From: Alloascoidea africana
Taxonomy: Eukaryota > Ascomycota > Alloascoideomycetes > Alloascoideales > Alloascoideaceae
Assembly: GCA_030581615.1 (NCBI GenBank)
Contig: JAKTTT010000117.1
Coordinates: 1 to 24,633, forward strand
Direction: 5' to 3'
Length of the DNA: 24,633 nt
Shown: piece by piece, positions 18,390-24,633 of the stretch
Numbering within the stretch: position 1 is the stretch's first letter
Layout: the number at the start of each line of letters is the position of its first letter
Notes under the pieces: generated by a model
Seen by the model: only the letters and a program-made list of their open reading frames with translations
What the model was told of the DNA's origin: nothing
Databases searched by the model: none
Program-made: the position numbers and the translations under genes

Positions 18390-19272
18390 ATGAGCAGCTC
18401 AAATCTGAGCAGCTCAACTCCGAGCATGGCTTCTCTGGTATGTGCAAGTTTTGCTAGAGGGTGTGTGTGTGTGTGTGATGGCTATTGTATCTAGCGGGCT
18501 AATCCAGGTGTATCCAGTGTATTGGGATTTTGGAGGATCTGATCGAGCCCATCACACATGAGATCACGGCCCAGGTGGTATTGCGGGAACAGCAGTTACG
18601 GGCACAATATGGCAAGGCCGTGGCGATAGGACAGAGCAAGAGTGTGAGTGTGAGTGTGAGTGTGAGTCCGAGTCCGAGTCCTCGCAAACAGGCCAATAAT
18701 GGGACGAACACAGGCAGTACGACGAGCCGGGCAGGGACTCCGATTGCGGGAGGTGCAAATGGCAAGGGGAGAGGTGGGAATGCGAAGAAGCAGGAGCGGG
18801 AGATCAAACATAGGATAAGTTTTACAAACGGGGGCCGAGAGGGAGTGGAAGATGTGTTTGGGAACAATGTGAAAAGAAGTGGGTCTGAGGTCAGTTATTT
18901 CCAGTGTTCGAACTGTTTACGCAGAATAGCGGGATCGAGATTTGCGGGACATTTGGAGAGATGTTTAGGAGGACGGAATGCGAGGAGAAGGTGAGTGTGG
19001 ACCGAAAAATGGTACAAGTGGTGGGTACTGGTACTGGTACTAACTGGAGATGAGATGATAGCAATTTTGTGTCCGTGTCGCCGCCATCGTACAACAGTTC
19101 TGCGAATGAAGAGGAACGGGAGCGAGGAGGGGCATCCAAGCGTCGGAAATACGAGAATGGGAGTGCAAGTGCAAGTGCAAGTGGAAGTGCAAGTGGAACT
19201 GGAACTGGAGGTGGAACTGGAGGTGGAATTGGCAGCATGAACGTTAGCGAGACAGGGCATTTGATGCCGTGA
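18390..19272 (+). CDS. SGF11: SAGA-associated factor 11, DUB-module zinc finger protein (three exons, 243 aa)
   Basis: Exons 18390-18437, 18518-18990 and 19062-19272. Exon 1 encodes [16 protein letters not shown]; joining to exon 2 gives [19 protein letters not shown] then [13 protein letters not shown], which aligns with the N-terminal helix of S. cerevisiae Sgf11 (GILNNLL..., QLLKTRYP) that docks on Sgf73/Sus1. After a ~75-residue low-complexity linker ([12 protein letters not shown], Gly/Ala/Asn-rich) comes the zinc finger [24 protein letters not shown], a C-x2-C...H-x3-C knuckle followed by GGRNARR; in yeast this contacts the nucleosome acidic patch and activates Ubp8 for H2B deubiquitination. 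Exon 3 adds a basic patch (SKRRKYENG) and a Ser/Ala/Gly/Thr tail. The second in-frame Met at 18426 is an alternative start. The protein is much longer than the 99-residue S. cerevisiae Sgf11. The finger is secure; exons 1 and 3 rest on splice signals and frame. Confidence 0.86.
18438..18517 (+). other. Spliceosomal intron 1 of SGF11 (80 nt)
   Basis: Donor GTATGT, weak branch candidate GCTAAT (18499-18503 region), acceptor CAG at 18515-18517. It contains a (GT)n microsatellite at about 18461-18477. An earlier CAG at 18507 would shift the exon 1 frame, so the later one is chosen. Confidence 0.75.
18991..19061 (+). other. Spliceosomal intron 2 of SGF11 (71 nt)
   Basis: Donor GTGAGT, perfect TACTAAC at 19038-19044, acceptor TAG at 19059-19061. 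Splicing turns an immediate stop after NARR into Ser-Asn-Phe-Val and extends the protein by 70 residues. Confidence 0.8.
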
Positions 19273-20183
19273 CGGGAGGGCTGGTATTTGAGTATTTGAG
19301 AGAAAAGAAATAGTTTGGAGATTACAGTTACTGTCGATGCCGAAGAAGAATGAGCAAAGCAGAGGTAGGGCTGATGATTCTGATGGAGAAGTTTGTGATA
19401 GCCAGCTACCGTTCCATTCCAGGTGATAGGAGAGTGAGAACTGCTACGCTTCGAGCTTTGAGCAGGGCGCCTGGCCAGCGGCAGCGGCAGAGTAAGAGCT
19501 AGTGAAGAAGAAGAAGAAGAAGATGATGATGATGATGCTGGTCTCAACAGTGATAGCAGTAGCCGCTGTGACCAGATAAAGAAAACACTCCATATTCCAT
19601 ACTCCATACTCCATCTCCATATTCCCTATCCCTTCTCCCTTATCCATATCCTTATCCCACGCTCGAACCGGGCAAAGGGCAAAACCTCGCTGCTCGGATT
19701 ATCCGGAGCTTTGCAACCTTGCAACTTTGCAACTCTGCAACCGTTTCGACAGAGCCTGTTCTCGTGCTTTGTGTTTCCATTGTGTGCCAGACCCTGGAGT
19801 TCCTCTCGGGACAAGACAGCTCTGGTCCAGCTGAAACCGATCCAGCTGTGCATCCCAGCCCAGCCCAGCTCTTTTCCTCTGTTCCTCTGTTCCTCGATTC
19901 CTCGATTCCTCGTTCTCGCGAGGCGGGCTGCTTCTGATTCTGCTTCTGCTTCTGATTCTGATTCTGCTTCTGCTTTTGGCGATTTCCAGCGGCTTTGCGC
20001 GGTGCGAGCCAGCCGCGGCGCTTCTCAGCTATTTAGTCCTCGCCCTGACTCCTTCTCTCTCTCTCCTTCTCCTTCTCCTTCTCTTCTTCCTCCCCCTACA
20101 TACACGTCCACCTCCCTTTTGTCGCCGCCTCTGATACACCCTCGCTTTCTCACTAATATACACCCCTGTTCATCCGCTCTATA
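19273..20183. other. ECM33 upstream region with many short repeats
   Basis: No gene is supported here. It holds GAAGAA/GATGAT trinucleotide runs (about 19504-19536), a CCATAYTC-like array (about 19588-19657), four TTGCAACY-like units (19711-19742), a TTCTGCTTCTGAT array (about 19928-19976), and a pyrimidine-rich leader from about 20045 to the ECM33 ATG. Long frames across these repeats are low-complexity artefacts. Confidence 0.65.
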
Positions 20184-21603
20184 ATGTTGTTGCCCCGTGC
20201 TGTCCTCCTCTCGACCCTGTTCGCTTTGGGCCTAGCTGGTATGTCACTCCCAATCCCAACCCCCTTAAAATTTTAAACTTAAGCATTGCTAACCTAACCT
20301 AATCCCCCTTTTAGCATCCTCCAGCGAAGAAGAATCCTCTTCCGCCTCCAAAAGCTCCTCCTCTAAAGCTGCCTCCTCCTCCTCGTCCTCCGAGGACTCC
20401 GAATCCAGCTCCTCCTCGTCCTCTGATACTCCCACAACCTCTGCCATCAAAACCCTCCAAGCGGGCTCCGGTTGCTCCTACTCAACCTACACTGCAACTG
20501 ACCAGTCTGACCTCGATGGCTTGTCCGGTTGTAAAGCTGTCGAAGGTGATATCCTCATCCAAGGTGACATCGGCACCGCAAGCCTTGCCGGCGTTCAGCA
20601 AATTTTGGGTTCGCTCATCGTCGACGAAGCCATCAAGCTCGACACCCTCTCGGCTGATAGCTTACAGCTGATCGAGGACGACTTTGAATTGAAAGGTCTC
20701 ACAATCCTCAGCGGCCTAAACATCCCCAACCTTGCCAAAGTTGGTGGAACCTTGAGATTCGAGACCCTACCTGCTCTCGAAACTCTGGGCTTTACTGCCC
20801 TTAGAGAGGCAGGAAGTGTCATCATTTCAGATACCACTCTGGTAACTCTCGACGGTCTGGACGTCACTGACGTTGAAAAATTCGATGTCAATAACAACAA
20901 CTATTTGGAACAACTCGATTCCTCTTTGCAAACCGTATCGGATTCTCTCTCCGTCACCACAAATGGAAATGAACTAAGTGCTGCTTTTGACTCCTTAATC
21001 TGGGCAAACAATATCACCGTTTCCAAATGTGCAAACATTTCGTTTGCAAACCTCGAGGCTGTCAACGGTACTCTTCATTTGAACAACAATACCGTTGACA
21101 AACTCGACTTTTCCAAACTTACAAAAGTCGGTGAAACCATTGCCTTCAAACAGAATGATGAATTGGAAGAGGTCGTGATCGACGGTGTAACCACTCTTTC
21201 TGGTGATCTCTCAATCAGAAACAATTCTGATACCCAAAAAATCTCTTTGAAAAAACTAAAGTCCGTCTCTGGTTCCGTCAATCTTCTTGGAAACATTTCT
21301 GATGTTACTCTTTCCTCCCTCAAATCCGTTAGAGGTTCTCTTTACTTGAGATCCGATGCCGACGTTGACTGCTCGGACCTGAACAAACTCGCAAAGAACA
21401 AGTACATCCAGGGAAGTTACATCTGCAAAGGTGCCTCTTCCTCCTACAGTGCGGCCTCCGGAAGCGGTGGCGACTTGAAAGGCGGAAATGGAAAGAAATC
21501 CGGTGATGGTTCTGACAGTGATAGTGGTGCTCGTCTTGCCAGAGGTGTTGAGGCATCCACTCTCTTTGGCGCCTTTATTGCCGTTGTTGCTTCATTACTA
21601 TAG
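20184..21603 (+). CDS. ECM33: ECM33/SPS2-family GPI-anchored cell-wall protein (two exons, 447 aa)
   Basis: Exons 20184-20238 and 20315-21603. Exon 1 encodes nearly all of a signal peptide (MLLPRAVLLSTLFALGLA). The mature protein begins with a Ser/Glu/Lys-rich stretch, then a receptor-L/leucine-rich-like beta-helix domain. That domain starts at a conserved cysteine (GSGCSYSTYTATDQSDLDGL, then CKAVEGDILIQGD), runs through repeated IxGSLxVxxxxxL-type strands, and closes with CSDLNKL and YICKGA. The C-terminus is a Gly/Ser-rich stalk (GSGGDLKGGNGKKSGDGSD) and a GPI signal ending in LFGAFIAVVASLL. Family members in yeasts sit at the plasma membrane/wall and are needed for wall integrity and mannoprotein organisation. 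S. cerevisiae ECM33 also has one intron near its 5' end in the signal-peptide region, which supports the assignment; SPS2 or PST1 paralogy cannot be excluded. Confidence 0.9.
20239..20314 (+). other. Spliceosomal intron of ECM33 (76 nt)
   Basis: Donor GTATGT, branch candidates GCTAAC and CCTAAC near 20287-20298, pyrimidine tract, acceptor TAG at 20312-20314. Splicing restores G|CA (Ala) at the signal-peptide end. Confidence 0.93.
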
Positions 21604-22251
21604 AGTCTTAACTCCAAAAAAAAATCTATTAAATATTGCTGCTTGTTTTGTCGCCTCGCCTCCGCTGTCTATTTTTGTCCTTTGCTCTAAAATATAACTT
21701 TACCCTTTTGATGCTTTTTGTTATCATTTTTTTAATACATAGTGGTTCGCCTTAGTCGGGTTTTATCTTTTTCTTTTTCTTTCGTTTGTCCCCACCTATT
21801 TTTTTCTATTCAAACCCCATTCTTATCGAATCTGTACAACCTTTTTTTGGATATAGGCATAAGTTATAATGAGGAGGAGATCCTAATAGAGACCGTGTTT
21901 ACCCTTTACCGTTATTCCATCCCCTCCATCAGAAATAGCCTCCACCTCCCGACTTTTGTCACTGTTGAGGATACCCGTTTGTTCATGTTTTTTCTGTTTG
22001 GGTGGTAGTTGCAGATTTTAATTTTTTTCATTCTTTAAAATTCTTAGTGGTACCTTGGTGATTTTCCAACCTTGGTGCTGGTAAAATCTCAAAAAAAAAT
22101 TGTTTTGGCAATTCGTATTACTCTTAATGCGATCATGCTTCCGACCAAAAATAAAAAAAATTTCATGGGCTTAGATTTTATAAATACACTTCGGAAAATC
22201 AAATTCCTCAAGTATGCTCTTGTGAAGAGATCCCGAGGTTTACAAGGGAAA

Positions 22252-22321
22252 CAGTGAGTTCAAAGTGAGAGTGTAATCTTGATTATTACATCACTTTCAA
22301 GAAATGCACATGAACTCACTG
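22252..22321. repeat. 70-bp imperfect foldback (stem-loop)
   Basis: Outer arms CAGTGAGTTCA (22252-22262) and TGAACTCACTG (22311-22321) are perfectly complementary. Inside them, AAAGTGA (22262-22268) plus TGTAAT (22272-22277) pair with ATTACATCACTTT (22285-22297), leaving a GAG bulge and a 7-nt loop; one arm has a ~13-nt internal loop. Could be a structured RNA, a terminator-like hairpin or a degenerate foldback element. Confidence 0.7.
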
Positions 22322-22451
22322 GTCGTCAAGTATCGCTACATTTGATTCCATTTCGATTGGTAGTTTTCCAATATGTGCTTATTTAGTTAATCTGAAATAC
22401 CGAGTCTGAGAATTGCGTAAACAGGAAATCTAGTCCTTGTTTTTGTTTGAT

Positions 22452-22486
22452 ATCACAACAACAATGTAATGTGGGTGTTGTGATAA
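22452..22486. repeat. 10-bp inverted repeat with 15-nt loop
   Basis: TATCACAACA (22452-22461) and TGTTGTGATA (22477-22486) are perfect complements. Confidence 0.7.
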
Positions 22487-22749
22487 TGCTTATCCCAATT
22501 TGTTTTGGTGAACAGTTTCATCCTCAGATATCTTTCAACCTACGCTGGATTCAAATTAATATCAAAGCTATTCGGGTAAATTAATTAACAAGCCGTTCTG
22601 GTTTTGAAGAATGACACACTTTTGTACAAATTGCCAAAAAAAAAAAACCCCCATCCTCAAAGTAATTGGAGATTGACATGATGCTCAACATTTATTTAGC
22701 TCTGTTTCGGAATCGGGTCTAGAGTATTCAGACATTTCTACACCTCAAT

Positions 22750-23061
22750 TTATACGTCTTTAATGATCTCATTAATGGCATTCGTAACAGCGCTGCTCTG
22801 ATACTGGACAATTTCTTCCTTATTGGAGGTACACTGAGATGGAACTGGTGAGAGTGCAGTTGAAATGAAAGATAAAATTTGTGTTATCAGCTTATCAACA
22901 GATTTGATAGCTTTTTGAGTACAGAAAATTGCATCATGTAAACCACCAACACTATCGGGAATTTCGGTTTTACTATCAACACCAGAGAACTTGAAAATAA
23001 ACACTATTGAAACCCGCTTTCCTTTAAAGTCGAGTTTATAAAACTGGTGGCTTAAGCGCAT
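22750..23061 (-). CDS. Doubtful small ORF (103 aa), hypothetical
   Basis: ATG-started frame with a balanced amino-acid composition: a basic, beta-like N-terminal part (HQFYKLDFKGKRVSIVFIFKF) and a predicted helical C-terminal part (KAIKSVDKLITQILSFIS). I recognise no family. It stands alone between two gene-poor stretches. A short same-frame segment lies just upstream (from an ATG at 23085) beyond a stop, so it may be a remnant of a longer gene or a chance frame. Confidence 0.3.
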   Translation of the reverse strand: MRLSHQFYKLDFKGKRVSIVFIFKFSGVDSKTEIPDSVGGLHDAIFCTQKAIKSVDKLITQILSFISTALSPVPSQCTSNKEEIVQYQSSAVTNAINEIIKDV

Positions 23062-23139
23062 CCATCACTTTTTCATTCTAGCCATTGATGCGCTTTAACT
23101 TTGGATCTCGTTTGACAACCACAGAATCTGTCTGTGGTT
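23054..23139. repeat. Two adjacent inverted repeats
   Basis: AAGCGCATC (23054-23062) pairs with GATGCGCTT (23087-23095). AACCACAGA (23117-23125) pairs perfectly with TCTGTGGTT (23131-23139) across a 5-nt loop. They flank the 5' end of the doubtful minus-strand ORF. Confidence 0.65.
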
Positions 23140-23951
23140 TTAGGAAACATGGACCATGATAGATGGTTTTGAAAAATGGAGGTTCAGATGAAGTTAGTGG
23201 AAGAAAGTGTTTATACAACTTACACTAACTGAAATGTATTCGAAAAATCACAGAGCCTCAATCAAAAACAGAAATATTGTATTCAAAATCTTAATTCATT
23301 CTCATGATAGACAGAAAACGAAATTTTACAAATCATACACAAAATCATCAGAGAGATTACTACGCGAATCACATTTTGATCAACTGTTTGTTTGAACAGC
23401 GGCTGCTTCCCCATCGCTTGTACTTCATTAGTATGTGTAGTTTGTATATGACTGATGTTGGAGAAACCCAGCACCACAGGAAGCATTCTTGGATATCCAT
23501 AAACTTCACATTTGAATCAAACTACTTCAGAAAATACCTAATCTGTAGATTGATTCGTAGGCGTCTAGAGATGAGATGTAGATGGAAGTGAAGAGCCAAC
23601 TCATGAGAATGCTGCCCTGCCACGATGAACGCTTCTCACTTTTTTCACTTCCGAATTGGTCAACTTGGCAAGCTGAACGAGTGAACTGGGGATTACAGTT
23701 CTACAAGAAACTTTTCAGTCAAAAGCAATCAATTCCTTAAATTTCAAAACAAGTTCTATATAATCATAACCGTGTACAAGTTCTAAAATGTGTATAAAGT
23801 ACAAACAAAAAAGAAAAAAGACAAACCTCTAAAAAAACATTACTCAGACGAGAATCGACAAGTTCTAAAATGTGTATAAAGTACAATCAAAAAAGAAAAA
23901 AGACAAACCTCTGAAAAAACAAAAATCAAGAAAGAATTCACCAGAAATAGC
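23062..23951. other. Intergenic with direct repeat
   Basis: Apart from the inverted repeats at the left end and the direct repeat at 23776-23921 I see nothing gene-like; the open frames at 23207-23395 and 23304-23591 match nothing. Confidence 0.55.
23776..23921. repeat. 64-bp direct repeat, two copies 82 bp apart
   Basis: Copies at 23776-23839 and 23858-23921, starting ACAAGTTCTAAAATGTGTAT, differ at two positions. The second copy lies about 30 bp downstream of the stop of the minus-strand gene at the right edge, so the array sits in its 3' flank. Confidence 0.88.
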
Positions 23952-24410
23952 CTAGTTCGGCTTTTTCTTGTTGGGTGCTCGTACCCACGCATTTTTGGGA
24001 CGCATATTGAGGCGCATAAATTCGCCATAGACTGCCTGGGGGTTTTCGTCAGCTTTAACTGTGATATCCATAACCCCAATACATTGCGAGAAAGGTACTG
24101 CCTCAGCATTGTGTGGGATATGGTCACCGCTAACGTCTTTACCAGAGTTTTCCAAAGAAATTGCTGGAGGTCTTGTTTCAGCAGTGTGGGGTATCTGATC
24201 CCCGGAGACGTCTTTCAAGGCTTCCAACTCAAAATATTGGAAGGCTACATCAATACTTTTGGCGAGCTCCAACTCGGGGTCGCTCACTGGACCGCTTGAA
24301 GCAGTTTGCGAAGGTGGCGATGATCTGGGAGAAATGGTAATTTTTTCAAGTTCGTCTGGAGTCTGAAAAGTTCTTGATAAAAGAATTTGCTGAGAAATTG
24401 TGGGAGGCAT
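23952..24410 (-). CDS. Unrecognised protein, 152 aa (possibly the downstream half of a split gene)
   Basis: ATG at 24410-24408, TAG at 23954-23952. The N-terminal part is Ser/Pro/Glu-rich (ITISPRSSPPSQTASSG). A 25-residue-spaced internal repeat follows: KDVSGDQIPHTAE and KDVSGDHIPHNAE. The C-terminus is basic (EFMRLNMRPKNAWVRAPNKKKPN). I know no family with these features. The same frame is open upstream of the ATG as far as a TAA at 24449-24447 and begins KDVTPRETPN, echoing the internal KDV repeat; beyond the TAA another ORF continues in this frame. It may therefore be an independent gene or the 3' part of one interrupted by a single stop codon. No canonical intron that would remove the stop was found. 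Confidence 0.5.
   Translation of the reverse strand: MPPTISQQILLSRTFQTPDELEKITISPRSSPPSQTASSGPVSDPELELAKSIDVAFQYFELEALKDVSGDQIPHTAETRPPAISLENSGKDVSGDHIPHNAEAVPFSQCIGVMDITVKADENPQAVYGEFMRLNMRPKNAWVRAPNKKKPN
24103..24215 (-). repeat. Internal coding repeat, two ~38-bp copies 75 bp apart
   Basis: Copies at 24103-24140 and 24178-24215 encode the two KDVSGD-x-IPH-x-AE motifs. They differ at 9 of 38 positions, mostly silent, so the peptide is more conserved than the DNA. Confidence 0.7.
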
Positions 24411-24446
24411 AACTTGATTGGGGGTTTCCCTTGGAGTTACATCTTT

Positions 24447-24578
24447 TTAAAAGCCGTTATGCTGGTTATCCACCAACTCCGGGAAGTAACCCCCATTTCC
24501 CACCACAGGCACCACAGTCTCCACGGGCGCCACAGGCTCCCACAAGTATGGATAATCGAAAAGTGATTCGTATACCAT
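24447..24578 (-). CDS. Unrecognised short ORF (43 aa), same frame as the next gene
   Basis: ATG at 24578-24576, TAA at 24449-24447. The peptide (MVYESLFDYPYLWEPVAPVE, then a TVVPVVGNGGYFPEL segment) has coding-like composition, and the region upstream of the ATG is a CT-rich leader typical of this window's genes. A further in-frame ATG at 24632-24630 would add 18 Ser/Leu-rich residues but reads through that leader. The frame continues after the TAA into the 152-aa ORF. Read as the first part of an interrupted gene or a small upstream ORF; function unknown. Confidence 0.4.
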   Translation of the reverse strand: MVYESLFDYPYLWEPVAPVETVVPVVGNGGYFPELVDNQHNGF

Positions 24579-24633
24579 AGCGGCGGTAAGAGAAAGGGTA
24601 AAGAGAGAGAGAGAATATGAGGGAGAGGGCATT

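Larger units (their letters stand above)
21604..22749. other. Intergenic, AT-rich, with two foldbacks
   Basis: It starts with the ECM33 3' region. Open frames at 21742-22008 and 22072-22257 begin at GTG and TTG and have no recognisable content. Inverted repeats lie at 22252-22321 and 22452-22486, and a TATAAATA at 22179-22186. Confidence 0.6.

Noticed and set aside
18095-18427. 111-codon N-terminal extension of HSP70
   Set aside because: SSA proteins begin [10 protein letters not shown]; the upstream frame is open by chance across the promoter and leader.
18891-19607. 238-codon minus-strand frame with Ser and Pro/Val/Leu repeats
   Set aside because: It is antisense to SGF11 exons 2-3 and the microsatellite region, and consists of low-complexity repeats.
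19711-20184. 157-codon plus-strand frame upstream of ECM33
   Set aside because: Ser/Pro/Leu-rich translation of a pyrimidine-rich promoter and leader; ends at the ECM33 start region.
1-24633. CRISPR array, operon-like defence cassette or viral gene cluster
   Set aside because: No regularly spaced repeats with unique spacers, no nuclease, reverse transcriptase, capsid or toxin-like proteins; the sequence is yeast nuclear DNA.

Overview
The window is nuclear DNA of a budding yeast (Saccharomycotina). The evidence is compact protein-coding genes with short 5'-proximal introns (about 60-85 nt, GTATGT/GTAAGT/GTGAGT donors, TACTAAC-like branch sites), a split tRNA-Tyr, GPI-anchored wall proteins and clear yeast orthologues. 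CTG is read as leucine: the HSP70 tract Asp-Leu-Leu-Leu-Leu-Asp near 16910-16935 uses CTG at universally leucine positions. The species therefore lies outside the CUG-Ser/Ala clades. I cannot name the genus.

Layout: 1-635 is the 3' end of a Ser/Thr-rich, repeat-bearing GPI cell-wall protein. From 636 to 4210 is a gene-poor stretch holding a 43-residue Cys-rich metallothionein-like gene (minus strand, 1960-2091) and an intron-bearing tRNA-Tyr(GUA) (3218-3315). From 4211 to 21603 is a dense conserved block: septin CDC3 (+, 3 exons), URC1 uracil-catabolism protein (+), SEC7 Arf-GEF (+, 2 exons), STB3 (-), an SSA-type cytosolic HSP70 (-), SGF11 of the SAGA DUB module (+, 3 exons) and an ECM33-family GPI protein (+, 2 exons). 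From 21604 to the end is a second gene-poor, AT-rich stretch with several inverted repeats, a near-perfect direct repeat, one doubtful small ORF, and an unrecognised minus-strand gene at the right edge. That gene consists of two same-frame open segments separated by a single TAA.

The central genes are unrelated housekeeping functions: septin ring, pyrimidine salvage/catabolism, Golgi traffic, growth-linked transcription, chaperone, chromatin and cell wall. I see no operon-like or defence-type system. HSP70 and SGF11 are divergent and share a 295-bp promoter with heat-shock-element-like TTC repeats. SEC7 and STB3 are convergent. The most interesting points are the unannotatable-looking small metallothionein, the split ORF at the right edge, the frame-preserving intron inside the septin P-loop, the three-exon low-complexity-expanded SGF11, and a 70-bp foldback downstream of a TATA-like box near 22.2 kb.
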